DNA of 23,487 nt from an uncultured Alistipes sp. GTDB taxonomy: Bacteria > Bacteroidota > Bacteroidia > Bacteroidales > Rikenellaceae. The translations under genes were made by a program, and so were the position numbers. The stretch spans positions 1 to 23,487 of the forward strand of contig UROX01000020.1 in assembly GCA_900549685.1 (NCBI GenBank), read 5' to 3'. Position 1 is the first letter of the stretch; the number at the start of each line of letters is the position of its first letter. Below the pieces are notes generated by a model. It did no database searches. It was given only the letters and a program-made list of their open reading frames with translations, and was not told the origin of the DNA. Shown piece by piece: positions 1 to 8,554 of this stretch.

Positions 1-77
1 CGCTGGCGGAGCTGGCCGACAAGCTGATCGCACTGGGAGCGGTCGATGCGGTCAATCTCGACGGCGGCGGATCTTCG
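1..77 (+). repeat. 77-bp direct repeat, copy 1 (window edge)
   Basis: Bases 1-77 are identical to 451-527 and diverge at base 78 (t against a at 528). The copies are 450 bp apart, a multiple of three, so both are read in the same frame. Copy 1 encodes the NLDGGGSS motif directly before FGQM, an order unexpected for this family. The length equals a common de Bruijn k-mer size (77), which favours an assembly junction over a biological repeat. Confidence 0.9.
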
Positions 78-641
78 TTCGGGCAGATGGCGTCCGGAGG
101 GTTCGAGACGCACTGGATTTACTGCGTGCTCGACGACGGCAACAAGCCTTATGCCTTCCCGTCCGCACTCGACAACGACGAACGTACGAATACGTATATG
201 TCCGCGCCGCCGACTTCGAAGACGCCCGGCGCGGCGCTCTGGACTCCGCAGGAGGCGGTCGGAGGCGGCCCGATGCTGGTCCGGGAGGGGAAGAACGTCG
301 CCGTGGAGAACTATTGGAAAGAGGTGTTCGACGGCGGCGGCATCGCCGGGACTTCGCGTCAGCCGCGTACGGCGATCGGCGCCACAGCGGACGGCAAACT
401 GATCCTGCTCGTGTGCGACGGGCGCAATATGCGGGGCAGCGCCGGATTTACGCTGGCGGAGCTGGCCGACAAGCTGATCGCACTGGGAGCGGTCGATGCG
501 GTCAATCTCGACGGCGGCGGATCTTCGACCATGGTCGGCAGCGACGGCAAGGTGCTCAACCGTCCCAGCGACACGGGCAGCGCCGAGGTGATCGTCGAGC
601 GCAAAATTTCGACGGCGGTCGTCATCTCCGAAGTGAACTAA
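1..641 (+). CDS. Phosphodiester glycosidase family protein (NAGPA domain), 5' partial
   Basis: The frame whose codons begin at base 3 is open to the TAA at 639-641, so the 5' end lies outside the window. The protein shows NAGPA-domain hallmarks: FGQMASGGFETHW early, GGGPMLVREGK in the middle, then RTAIGATADGK and NLDGGGSSTMV near the C-terminus. Members of this family (N-acetylglucosamine-1-phosphodiester alpha-N-acetylglucosaminidase and bacterial homologues) hydrolyse sugar-phosphodiester bonds; bacterial ones are usually exported. The gene lies 15 bp before the next, so it probably belongs to the same operon. The first 25 or so residues repeat the NLDGGGSS region normally found only near the C-terminus, so bases 1-77 are probably not the true upstream sequence; sequence from base 78 on reads as normal. 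Family call fairly firm; substrate unknown. Confidence 0.8.
   Translation, partial: LAELADKLIALGAVDAVNLDGGGSSFGQMASGGFETHWIYCVLDDGNKPYAFPSALDNDERTNTYMSAPPTSKTPGAALWTPQEAVGGGPMLVREGKNVAVENYWKEVFDGGGIAGTSRQPRTAIGATADGKLILLVCDGRNMRGSAGFTLAELADKLIALGAVDAVNLDGGGSSTMVGSDGKVLNRPSDTGSAEVIVERKISTAVVISEVN
451..527 (+). repeat. 77-bp direct repeat, copy 2 (native position)
   Basis: This copy is identical to bases 1-77. Here the encoded LAELADKLIALGAVDAVNLD stretch is followed by GGGSSTMV, the order expected near the C-terminus of NAGPA-domain proteins, so this is taken as the genuine location. Confidence 0.9.
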
Positions 642-656
642 TCCATAAAGAATCAT

Positions 657-1967
657 ATGAAGAAACTTCTCCTCATCTGGCTGGCAGCCTTTGCTGCCGT
701 CTCCTGCGCGCAGGAAAAACTGCCGTCGAAACCGCTTTACATGTGGTTTGACTGCGAAGCCAATTATGCGACTTTGAGTCATCCCGATTCGATTCGTTAC
801 TATGTGTCCAAAATCCACGACATGGGCTTTACCGATGTCGTGGTCGACGTGAAGTCGATCATGGGCGAAACGCTCTACAAGAGCGATATAGCGCCTTACA
901 TGGGCGAATGGGAGGGTGTGACCCGTCCTGAAAACTACGATCTGCTGGGTTATTTCATCGAGGAGGGGCACAAGCTGGGCATGCGCGTGCACGGTTCGCT
1001 CAACGTGTTTGCCGGCGGTCACAACTATTTCGACCGGGGAATCATCTACGGCGATCATGCCGACTGGCAGTCGCAGGTGTACACCGAAGGTAAAATCGTG
1101 CCCATCAGCGAAATAAAGAGCAACTACAACGGCATGCTCAACCCGGCGAATCCCGAAGTGCAGGAGTACGAGCTGGCGATTCTGAAGGAGTTCGCCGGGA
1201 AGTATCCCGATGTGGACGGCATCGTCTTCGACCGGGTGCGTTTCGACAATATCACCTCCGATTTCAGTCCGCTGTCGAAGGAGCTTTTCGAAGCTTACGC
1301 CGGAACGAAAGTCGCCGATTATCCCGGTGATATACTCCGCTGGACGCAGGATGCCGACGGCAAGTGGAGCTGGTCGCAGGGCCCGCTGTTCCGCAAGTGG
1401 ATCGAATGGCGCGCATCGGTTATCAAGGACTTCGTGACCGAAGCCCACAGGCAGCTCAAGGAGATCAATCCCCGGCTGCTGATCGGCGACTATACGGGCG
1501 CATGGTACCCGACCTATTATTACGTGGGCGTCAACTGGGCCAGCGAGCAGTTCGATCCCGCCCGCTATTTCGATTGGGCGACGCCCGAATACAAGAATAC
1601 GGGTTATGCCGACCTGCTCGACATCTATATGACCGGACTTTACTATACGCTGGTTACCAAAGCCGAAGTCGACAAGGCCAACGGAGCCGTGGGGCAGCGT
1701 ACCGAAGCGGGAATGTCCGACGAACAGAATTACTGGTACTGCATCGAGGGCGGCGCCGAATGGGCGAAGAAAATCACCTGCGGCGTGGTTCCCGTGACAG
1801 GCTCGATCTACGTCGAGCAGTACGAGGGCGACGCAGCGCAATTCACCCGCGCTGTGGCGCAGGCGCTCCGCGACACCGACGGACTGATGATCTTCGATAT
1901 CGTCCATATCATCAACCGCGGCTGGTGGTCGGAGCTGGCGGCCGGAATCGCCGAAGGAAGCAACTGA
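657..1967 (+). CDS. Putative TIM-barrel glycoside hydrolase lipoprotein (GHL10/alpha-amylase-like), paralogue 1
   Basis: 436 aa. The N-terminus MKKLLLIWLAAFAAVSC is a lipoprotein signal with Cys17 as the lipid site. The body resembles glycosyl-hydrolase-like 10 TIM barrels: a beta strand with FTDVVVDVKS (58-67), MRVHGSLNVFAGG (109-121), NPANPEVQEY (162-171), and the strand end DGIVFDRVRFD (187-197). Asp192, Asp197, Glu250 (in KWIEWRA) and Asp322 (in YADLLD) recur in the two paralogues at 8555-9940 and 19367-20686, so they are the best active-site candidates; this is inference from three sequences. GAWYP and GVNWAS near 281-296 and DIVHIINRGWW near the end are further shared blocks. It lies 49 bp before susC. 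It probably acts on an oligosaccharide in the periplasm or on the cell surface. Fold class is fairly sure; the exact activity is not known. Confidence 0.78.
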   Translation: MKKLLLIWLAAFAAVSCAQEKLPSKPLYMWFDCEANYATLSHPDSIRYYVSKIHDMGFTDVVVDVKSIMGETLYKSDIAPYMGEWEGVTRPENYDLLGYFIEEGHKLGMRVHGSLNVFAGGHNYFDRGIIYGDHADWQSQVYTEGKIVPISEIKSNYNGMLNPANPEVQEYELAILKEFAGKYPDVDGIVFDRVRFDNITSDFSPLSKELFEAYAGTKVADYPGDILRWTQDADGKWSWSQGPLFRKWIEWRASVIKDFVTEAHRQLKEINPRLLIGDYTGAWYPTYYYVGVNWASEQFDPARYFDWATPEYKNTGYADLLDIYMTGLYYTLVTKAEVDKANGAVGQRTEAGMSDEQNYWYCIEGGAEWAKKITCGVVPVTGSIYVEQYEGDAAQFTRAVAQALRDTDGLMIFDIVHIINRGWWSELAAGIAEGSN

Positions 1968-2016
1968 TCTGCAACCAATATAAAACAACTAAAAACTTAA
2001 CCTTAAATGTAATTCT

Positions 2017-2319
2017 ATGAAAGAGTTCTTCTCTATTTTCAAGAATTCCCTGACAAGGAAGTGCATGGCGCTTCTGATGTCATTGCTTGTTGTCGGTGCG
2101 GCTTCCGCCCAGACGCGGGTGACGGGAACGGTTACGGATGAGAGCGGGCACCCTCTGATGGGCGTAACTGTTATCGTCGTAGGTACCAATACGGGTGCCA
2201 TTACCAACCTCCAGGGTCAGTATTCCATCGCTGCTAAACCTGGCAACACATTGGAGTTCCAGTATTTAGGTATGGTGTCCGAGCGAAAAACCGTGGGGGG
2301 GGGGAATTACCTCCATTGA
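2017..2319 (+). CDS. susC: SusC/RagA TonB-linked outer membrane protein, N-terminal part (ends at frameshift)
   Basis: This is the first 100 residues of a SusC-type transporter. Residues 1-31 form a signal peptide ending AASA before Gln32. The rest is the carboxypeptidase-regulatory-like domain (TRVTGTVTDESGHPLMGVTV, then a GQYSI strand and the FQYLGM strand) that precedes the plug in SusC proteins. The frame runs into a run of ten G at 2295-2304 and stops at 2317-2319. Nine or six G would join it directly to the next part and give a normal protein of about 1040 residues from 2017 to 5140. No STN domain is present, so there is no sign of direct anti-sigma signalling. An A/T-rich 49-bp leader without an obvious promoter separates it from the upstream gene. 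It is either an OFF-phase or broken gene, or a consensus error. Confidence 0.88.
   Translation: MKEFFSIFKNSLTRKCMALLMSLLVVGAASAQTRVTGTVTDESGHPLMGVTVIVVGTNTGAITNLQGQYSIAAKPGNTLEFQYLGMVSERKTVGGGNYLH
2295..2304 (+). repeat. G10 homopolymer, frameshift site in susC
   Basis: Ten consecutive G lie between GT (2293-2294) and AATTACC. In frame 1 they encode Gly-Gly-Gly and lead to a stop at 2317; in frame 2 the downstream GITSIDVSLKEDS sequence typical of SusC begins at 2303. Removing one G restores VGGGITSIDV. Such a tract is prone to slipped-strand change in cells and to miscalling during sequencing. Confidence 0.9.
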
Positions 2320-2380
2320 TGTTTCTCTCAAGGAAGACTCTGCCAGAGTCGATGAAGTCGTTGTCGTCGGTTACGGTACG

Positions 2381-5140
2381 ATGAAACGCGCGAGCATTAC
2401 GGGCGCCGTTTCGCAAATCGACGGCAAGGAACTGCTCAAGGCGCCGATGGGAAATGTGACGAATATGCTGGGCGGGCGTGTCGCCGGCGTGGTGGCCTTG
2501 CAGCAGTCGGGACAGCCCGGCAGCGACGGCGCCAGCATTTTGGTGCGAGGCAGCGGCGCAAAGTACATTGTGGACGGTGTAGCCCGCGATTTCAGCCAGA
2601 TTGATCCCAATGATATTGAAAGCGTTTCGGTGCTCAAGGACGCATCGTCGGCTGCGATTTACGGTATGGATGCCTCGGCTGTCATTATCGTGACGACCAA
2701 AAGGGGCAAGGCCGCTCCGGCCAAGATCTCCTACACCGGCACTTTCGGTTTGAGCCAGAATGCCGTAATGCTCGAAATGCTCGACGGTCCGGGGTATGCC
2801 TATTGGTATAACAAAGCCCGTGAAATGGACGGAGACACGCCGATTTTCACGCAGCGCCAGATCGACATGATGCTCAACGGCGATCCGAGCGACGGCTGGG
2901 GCAATACGAACTGGTATGAAAAGACTTTCGGTACGGGGTACAACCAGTCGCACAACCTCAATGTGACGGGCGGCAACGAGCGGATCAAGTACTTTACTTC
3001 GATCGGTTACTTCGATCAGGAGGGCAATGTGAAGAATTTCTCGTTCGACCGTATTAATATCCGTTCGAATATCGAAGCCAAGATCGCCAAGAACTGGACG
3101 ATGGCCGTGGATCTGGCCGGTCGTGTGCAGCGCAGCAATCGTCCCGGATTTTCGGGCGATCCCGCCGATTGGAACAATATCGCGCAGCAGGCTATGCGTG
3201 CGCATCCTTACGTGCCCGAAAATTATAACGGGCTGCCTGTTTCGACCAATACTTCGAGCGCTACCGTAAGTCCGCTTGCTTCTTCCGAGGAGTCGGGTTA
3301 TGCAAAAAGCAATACGTTCTATTTTCAGTCGAATGTTTCGCTTAAGTATGATTTTCCTTTCCTGAAGGGTTTGTCTGCGAAATTCATGGTGGCCTATGAC
3401 TATTCGCAGACCTATTCCAAGATTTATTCCACGCCTTTCCGTACGATGGTTGCAACGCTTCCCACGACTCTTGACGGCAATATTTCCTATGCTGAAAACT
3501 GGGATTCGCGTAAAAAATCCGAAAATTCGCTGACGGAGGGGCTTACGCGCAACACGCAGATTACGACTAACGCTTCGCTTAATTATGCCAACACCTTCGG
3601 GAAGCATAATGTTTCTGCAATCCTGCTGATGGAGACCTACTCTAACGACGGCAATAATTTCAGCGCTTACGGAGAAGGATTTTCGATCAAGGAACTTGCC
3701 GAACTCAAATACGCCAGCATTCCCGACAAGATGTCGATCAACGGTATGAGCTCCGTTGCGCGCAAAGCCGGTTTCGCGGCCCGTGTCAATTACGATTATG
3801 CCAATAAGTATCTTGTCGAATTGTCGTGCCGGTATGATGGCAGTTATCTGTTCGGCGGTATGGTTGATGGAAAACGCTGGTCTCCTTTCCCTGCCGCATC
3901 GGTCGGTTGGAGAATATCTAATGAGCCTTGGTTCGATTCCAAAGCGATCGACAACTTGAAGTTGCGTGCAAGTATCGGTCTTACGGGTACGACGGGTATC
4001 AGCGCTTATTCGTATTTGAATACATTAGGCTTTCTGGATACTCCGGCCGTTGTCCTCGGAGGCGTCGGTGTCGACGGAATGCTTACTTCGAGTTTGGCGA
4101 ATGAGAATCTGACATGGGCGAAGAATCTGCAATATAACGGAGGATTCGACCTGTCCATGTGGGGCGGCAGACTGGGTGTTGAGTTCGATGTATTCTATAA
4201 ATACATCTATGATATTCTGAGTGGTGTGACTGCCACCTATCCCAGCTCTTTCGGCGGTTATTATCCGAAGTATGAAAACAGCAATAAACAAGCTCATAAG
4301 GGTTTTGAGATTACGTTGAGCCACCGTAACCGTGTCGGAGATTTCAATTACAACGTGAGTCTGACCGGTACATACACCAAGCGTAAATGGCTGCACTATA
4401 ACGATGCCGCCAATACGCCCGATTGGCTCAAGCTTACGGGTAAGGAGGTCGGCGCCCAGGTCGGCTTTATCTCCGCCGGTTTGTTCCAGAGCCAGGAGGA
4501 GATCGACAATTCTCCGACGATTGTGGGTAAAGCCGTTCGTGTGGGCGATATTAAGTATGTCGATCGCAACGGCGACGGTGTGATTTCCTATGAACAGGAC
4601 CGCGGTTATGTCGGGGCCGCCGCTTATCCCAAATTTGTGGGAGGCCTTTCTTTTTCGGGTGATTGGAAAGGCATTGACCTCTCTTTCCTGTTTCAGGCAG
4701 GCTTGGGCCGGGATGTGGCTCTGACGGGTGTGTACAGCGGAGGAATCATGGACAACACGCAGATGACCAAGCCGTTCTATCACGGAGGCAATTCGCCGAA
4801 ATACCTTGTGGAGAACTCTTGGCGGGAAGATAACACCAATGCCGAATTCCCGCGCCTGAGTATCGTGCAGGCCAGTTCGAATAATGCCTATTCTTCGACT
4901 TTCTGGTATCGCAGCGGCGATTATCTGCGTCTGAAGAATTTGCAGATCGGATACACCTTCCCGCAGAAATGGATGAGCCGGATCGGCATCGACCGTCTGC
5001 GTATCTATTTCGAAGGACAGAACCTTTGGACTGTCAGTGAACTGACCAAATTCAACATTGATCCTGAACAGCCCGGTGTGTCGAACGGTTATTATCCGCA
5101 GCAGCGTATCTTCTCGTTCGGTGTAAACTTGGCATTCTAA
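2381..5140 (+). CDS. susC: SusC/RagA TonB-linked outer membrane protein, plug and beta-barrel part
   Basis: This is the main body of the same SusC gene. The listed start is only the first ATG in this frame; clear SusC sequence begins upstream at 2303 (SIDVSLKEDS, then DEVVVVGYGTMKR). The plug follows (GAVSQIDGKEL, ILVRGSG, IDPNDIESVSVLKDASSAAI, YGMDASAVIIVTTKRG). A long TonB-dependent beta-barrel follows, ending with YFEGQNLWT and the C-terminal FSFGVNLAF strand ending in Phe, as expected for outer-membrane barrels. The protein would import oligosaccharides into the periplasm with TonB energy, with the SusD lipoprotein as its lid. Wobble positions here contain visibly more T than in the downstream enzyme genes, possibly reflecting high expression. 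Translated alone, this part lacks a signal peptide, so function depends on resolving the G10 tract. Confidence 0.93.
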   Translation: MKRASITGAVSQIDGKELLKAPMGNVTNMLGGRVAGVVALQQSGQPGSDGASILVRGSGAKYIVDGVARDFSQIDPNDIESVSVLKDASSAAIYGMDASAVIIVTTKRGKAAPAKISYTGTFGLSQNAVMLEMLDGPGYAYWYNKAREMDGDTPIFTQRQIDMMLNGDPSDGWGNTNWYEKTFGTGYNQSHNLNVTGGNERIKYFTSIGYFDQEGNVKNFSFDRINIRSNIEAKIAKNWTMAVDLAGRVQRSNRPGFSGDPADWNNIAQQAMRAHPYVPENYNGLPVSTNTSSATVSPLASSEESGYAKSNTFYFQSNVSLKYDFPFLKGLSAKFMVAYDYSQTYSKIYSTPFRTMVATLPTTLDGNISYAENWDSRKKSENSLTEGLTRNTQITTNASLNYANTFGKHNVSAILLMETYSNDGNNFSAYGEGFSIKELAELKYASIPDKMSINGMSSVARKAGFAARVNYDYANKYLVELSCRYDGSYLFGGMVDGKRWSPFPAASVGWRISNEPWFDSKAIDNLKLRASIGLTGTTGISAYSYLNTLGFLDTPAVVLGGVGVDGMLTSSLANENLTWAKNLQYNGGFDLSMWGGRLGVEFDVFYKYIYDILSGVTATYPSSFGGYYPKYENSNKQAHKGFEITLSHRNRVGDFNYNVSLTGTYTKRKWLHYNDAANTPDWLKLTGKEVGAQVGFISAGLFQSQEEIDNSPTIVGKAVRVGDIKYVDRNGDGVISYEQDRGYVGAAAYPKFVGGLSFSGDWKGIDLSFLFQAGLGRDVALTGVYSGGIMDNTQMTKPFYHGGNSPKYLVENSWREDNTNAEFPRLSIVQASSNNAYSSTFWYRSGDYLRLKNLQIGYTFPQKWMSRIGIDRLRIYFEGQNLWTVSELTKFNIDPEQPGVSNGYYPQQRIFSFGVNLAF

Positions 5141-5159
5141 CATGAAAAACGGAGAAATT

Positions 5160-6794
5160 ATGAAAACAGGAATTAAAATAGCCATGATGTCGTTGCTGAC
5201 GTTCTCTTTAGTCGGTTGCAACGATTTCCTCGATACCACGCCGCATGACAGTATCTCGGACAAGGTGGTTTGGAACGATATACACACGGCGACGCTTTAC
5301 CTTAACGGTTTTTATCCGTATATTGACCGTTACGGACAGTTCGGCTCCGCCCAGTTTCAAGGTAATCAGACCGAGGGACTTACCGAAACTTTCAAATACG
5401 GTTCGTACGTTCCGGGCAATAAGGCCGGAGACTCCAATAATTATGTGTTTACGCCTGAAACGATGTCGTCGACGGGCAACCTGCTCGATGCGTGGACGGG
5501 TGGATATGAGCGTATCCGCCGTATCAATGAGTTCTTGGAATCCATGCGGAAGCATTCCACGTTCTCGGCGGAAGAGAATGCTAAACTTGAGGCGCAGGCC
5601 CGTTTTTTCCGCGCATTCGTCTATTTTCAGTTGGCCAAACGGCATGGAGGGGTAATCCTCTATACGGATATGAATCTCCAGAAGAATAAAGACCGCAGCT
5701 CTGCCGCCGAGACCTGGGATCTGATTGCCTCGGACCTCAAGTATGCGGCTTCGGTATTGCCGGTGCGCTGGGACGCGGCCAACAAGGAGCGTGTGACGCG
5801 CGGCGCGGCTTGGGCCATGCTTGCACGGACGATGCTTTATGCCGAACGCTGGCAGGATGCCAAAGACGCGGCGGATTCGGTTTTCAAGCTGCAGGTCTAT
5901 TCTTTGACCGATAAGTACGAGGATGCTTTCAAAGGAGGGAATAGTGAGTCGATTCTCGAATACAACTATCTGGTAACGGGTCCCAATCATACTTTCGATA
6001 ACGACTATGTTCCTTACGGCGATATGGACAACGACGGGGGTAAAGGCTGCCCGACGCAGGAGATGGTCGAATCGTATCAGTCGAAGGACGGCAAAACCGT
6101 AGATTGGAGCAAATGGCACGGCGAGACGACCGAGTTGCCTCCTTACGATCAGCTGGAACCCCGTTTCGCTGCGACGGTTCTTTATCACGGAGCGCAATGG
6201 AAGGGGCATACAATGACCAACAGCGTTGGAGGTACTTACGGGCAGTATATGGATTATCGTAGCGACACCTATCCGAAGGGACGTACTACTACCGGTTATT
6301 ATCTGCGCAAATACCTCGATGAAAGCCACACCGATTTTTCGGTTATCAAGGTCAGCACGCAGACTTGGGTGGAACTTCGTCTGGCTGAAATTTACCTCAT
6401 CCGTGCCGAGGCGAACTATCGTTTGGGTGCTTCGGGGGCCGCTTTGGAGGATGTCAATGCCGTGAGACAGCGTCCCGGTGTGAATCTGCCCGCTCTTTCG
6501 GGCCTTTCGGGGAACGATCTTTTCAAAGCGATACGTCAGGAACGCAAGATCGAGCTGGCGTATGAAGGGCACCTCTATTGGGACATGCGTCGCTGGAAAC
6601 TCGCCGACAAGGAGTATAACGGTTACCGTGTGCACGGACTGAAGATCACGCCGCATCAGGGCGCTTTCAAATTCGAGTATGTGGATTGTGATTTGCAGGA
6701 CCGTAAATTCCTGGCGAAGACCTACGTATTCCCGATTCCTTACGATGAGTTGGCGAACAACTCGGCTATCGAACAGTATGACGAGTGGAAATAA
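5160..6794 (+). CDS. susD: SusD/RagB family nutrient-binding outer membrane lipoprotein
   Basis: 544 aa from this start. MKTGIKIAMMSLLTFSLVGC is a lipoprotein signal with Cys20 as the lipid site, and CGGAG-like bases lie just upstream. An in-frame ATG at 5142 would add six residues and place the start one base after the susC stop, but gives a less typical signal. SusD features are plain: CNDFLDTTPHDSISD after the lipobox, the TPR-rich helices (EAQARFFRAFVYFQLAKRHG, KERVTRGAAWAMLARTMLY), VELRLAEIYLIRAEANYRLG, IRQERKIELAYEGHLYWDMR, and the C-terminal FPIPYDELANN. It is a cell-surface glycan-binding lid that works with the SusC barrel encoded 19 bp upstream. The specific ligand cannot be read from sequence. 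Confidence 0.95.
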   Translation: MKTGIKIAMMSLLTFSLVGCNDFLDTTPHDSISDKVVWNDIHTATLYLNGFYPYIDRYGQFGSAQFQGNQTEGLTETFKYGSYVPGNKAGDSNNYVFTPETMSSTGNLLDAWTGGYERIRRINEFLESMRKHSTFSAEENAKLEAQARFFRAFVYFQLAKRHGGVILYTDMNLQKNKDRSSAAETWDLIASDLKYAASVLPVRWDAANKERVTRGAAWAMLARTMLYAERWQDAKDAADSVFKLQVYSLTDKYEDAFKGGNSESILEYNYLVTGPNHTFDNDYVPYGDMDNDGGKGCPTQEMVESYQSKDGKTVDWSKWHGETTELPPYDQLEPRFAATVLYHGAQWKGHTMTNSVGGTYGQYMDYRSDTYPKGRTTTGYYLRKYLDESHTDFSVIKVSTQTWVELRLAEIYLIRAEANYRLGASGAALEDVNAVRQRPGVNLPALSGLSGNDLFKAIRQERKIELAYEGHLYWDMRRWKLADKEYNGYRVHGLKITPHQGAFKFEYVDCDLQDRKFLAKTYVFPIPYDELANNSAIEQYDEWK

Positions 6795-6810
6795 ATCTTG
6801 AATTACAATT

Positions 6811-8490
6811 ATGAAAAATACCATATTTTCTTTCCTGACGGCGGCCGGTCTGCTCTTTGCGGGCTGTCACCAGCCCGACGAGCTGTTGCCTTCCGTGTCG
6901 CGTAACGGCATCAACAGCGTAACCGCCCAATTCGTAAAGAACAATAGCGAGGGGGCAGCCGAATTTTACGGCGAATTCAAAGGATATCCGGCGGAGGGCA
7001 GCGATGAGATCACGGTCGAGATTCCGTGGTTTTATCCGGAGAGCAGCGATGATGTCGTGAGCGGTAAGATGCTCGACAAAATGCGCATCAGCTTGAATCT
7101 CGACGACAATGTTACGGTGGACCCTGCGGTCCTTTATATGAATTTGAACGAGGACAACTATATTACGGTTACCGATCAGCTCAAGCAAAAGAAGGTTTAT
7201 AAAGTCAGGGGGCGGATCGTGAAGAGCAAAGCCTGTCTGCTGGAGGAGCTGTCGCTTCCGTCGCAGGGGTTGAACGCCATCATTGATCAGGAAACCAAAG
7301 AGGTGTCGCTGATCGCAGCCGGTAATATCGAACCTTGTACGGGAACCTACCGGCTTTCGTATCATGCTACGATTTCACCCGATCCGGCAACGACGGTTAT
7401 CGACTGGAATGCGTCGCCCAAGCTGACCGTCACTGCGTATGACGGGGTAAGCAAGACGGTTTACACCGTTAAGAAAGAGGTTCCGGCGAAGGTTCCGACC
7501 GGTATTCGTTCGGGCAGTCAGAAGAACCTGTTCGTTTCCGAAACGTTCAAGACTGATTACGGAATGAGCGGAACGACGAATTATACGCTGGGCATTTTGG
7601 GCGATCACTTGCTTATTTGCTCCGGCGAGAGCGAGATCGTTTATGTCAACAAGCTTACCGGTGTCAAGGCCGGAACGGTGAATATGGGCGGCATCAATCT
7701 CGGTGGAGGCGCTATCACTTCGGATGAAGCCAACCATATCGTGATGTGTTCGATTGCCGCCAACGGTGCGTCGCAGACCATTTATCGTCTGGATCATGTT
7801 ACCGATACCCCGAAGGAGGTCATGACCTGGTCGAATGCCACGGGCGGTAAGATCGGCAGCAAGATTTCGATCAAGGGCGATATAGACGCAGACGCCGTCG
7901 TCACGATCAACTGCTGGGCTTGGGCAAGTCCTGCAAACTGGAGTTCGTTCGTCCGTATCATTGTGACCGATGGCGTTTGGGGTACTCCCGAAAAGGTTAC
8001 GATTGCGGGTTGCGGACTCTGGAACGGCGGCAATGTCGATGTGGAATATCTGTCGACGGATATTACCGGACCTTATTTCAAAGCCAGCTATTCGACCAAT
8101 GGGGCGGAGTGGATCGACGGAGTGACCAATTCGCGTGTGGCATTTATCGACAAAGGCGCGAACGACGCCAATTCGAATTTTGCCAATGTGTCGTGCGCCG
8201 TCTTCAATAAGAGTCCGTTCGTCGCCGTGTTCGGCGGTTCGCACTTCGCTTACAGTGCATCGCGTGCCATCCTGCTCGATGTCGGAGACCGCAATCTCTT
8301 CACTGGGACGTTCGACAATACGAAAGCCAAGATCTATGCGTCGACGCCTAAATATCTGGCTGTTTCCGGAACGGCGAGCTGCGATATCCTGCTGAGCCAG
8401 TCGTCTGACGGTTATTATCTCTATCTTTACTGGATCGGCGGAAATACCAACTATATCCGTGCCGAACAGTGGGATTGTGTCGACAAGTAA
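6811..8490 (+). CDS. SusE-position surface glycan-binding lipoprotein, DUF5018-like
   Basis: 559 aa. MKNTIFSFLTAAGLLFAGC gives a lipobox with Cys19. The N-terminal third resembles DUF5018: INSVTAQFVKNN, DEITVEIPWFYPESSDD, and alternating beta-strand segments up to VSLIAAGNIEP. From about residue 230 the protein becomes a Gly/Ser/Asn-rich beta-sheet region (YTLGILGDHLLICSG, AITSDEANHIVMCS, YLYWIGGNTNYIR) that may form a beta-propeller or similar glycan-binding fold. The gene lies 16 bp after susD, where Bacteroidetes PULs commonly encode surface glycan-binding proteins. No catalytic motif is apparent. Role inferred from position and fold; ligand unknown. It is followed by a stem-loop that may lower expression of the downstream genes. 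Confidence 0.75.
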   Translation: MKNTIFSFLTAAGLLFAGCHQPDELLPSVSRNGINSVTAQFVKNNSEGAAEFYGEFKGYPAEGSDEITVEIPWFYPESSDDVVSGKMLDKMRISLNLDDNVTVDPAVLYMNLNEDNYITVTDQLKQKKVYKVRGRIVKSKACLLEELSLPSQGLNAIIDQETKEVSLIAAGNIEPCTGTYRLSYHATISPDPATTVIDWNASPKLTVTAYDGVSKTVYTVKKEVPAKVPTGIRSGSQKNLFVSETFKTDYGMSGTTNYTLGILGDHLLICSGESEIVYVNKLTGVKAGTVNMGGINLGGGAITSDEANHIVMCSIAANGASQTIYRLDHVTDTPKEVMTWSNATGGKIGSKISIKGDIDADAVVTINCWAWASPANWSSFVRIIVTDGVWGTPEKVTIAGCGLWNGGNVDVEYLSTDITGPYFKASYSTNGAEWIDGVTNSRVAFIDKGANDANSNFANVSCAVFNKSPFVAVFGGSHFAYSASRAILLDVGDRNLFTGTFDNTKAKIYASTPKYLAVSGTASCDILLSQSSDGYYLYLYWIGGNTNYIRAEQWDCVDK

Positions 8491-8501
8491 CATCCCTTTT
8501 G

Positions 8502-8529
8502 CCTGCATCCCTCTGACCGGGGATGCAGG
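8502..8529 (+). terminator. Perfect 10-bp stem-loop between susCDE-like genes and enzyme genes
   Basis: CCTGCATCCC (8502-8511) pairs perfectly with GGGATGCAGG (8520-8529) around an 8-base loop. It starts 11 bp after the stop of the 6811-8490 gene and lies 26 bp before the ATG at 8555. There is no clear U-run after the stem, so it is not a textbook intrinsic terminator. It may act as an attenuator, a processing site or a 3' mRNA stabiliser for the highly expressed upstream genes. Confidence 0.55.
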
Positions 8530-8554
8530 TCCTAAAACAAGCATAATTTTGAAG

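Noticed and set aside
2234..3607. Long minus-strand open frame of 457 codons
   Set aside because: It lies opposite susC, has no recognisable domain, and is explained by the codon pattern of the + strand gene.
4025..6824. Two long minus-strand open frames (420 and 538 codons) opposite susC/susD
   Set aside because: The + strand proteins are unmistakable SusC and SusD; the antisense translations are Arg/Ile/His-rich without motifs.
8459..8554. Upstream ATG for hydrolase paralogue 2
   Set aside because: It would overlap the preceding gene and put 32 residues before a proper lipoprotein signal, and it would include the stem-loop as coding sequence.
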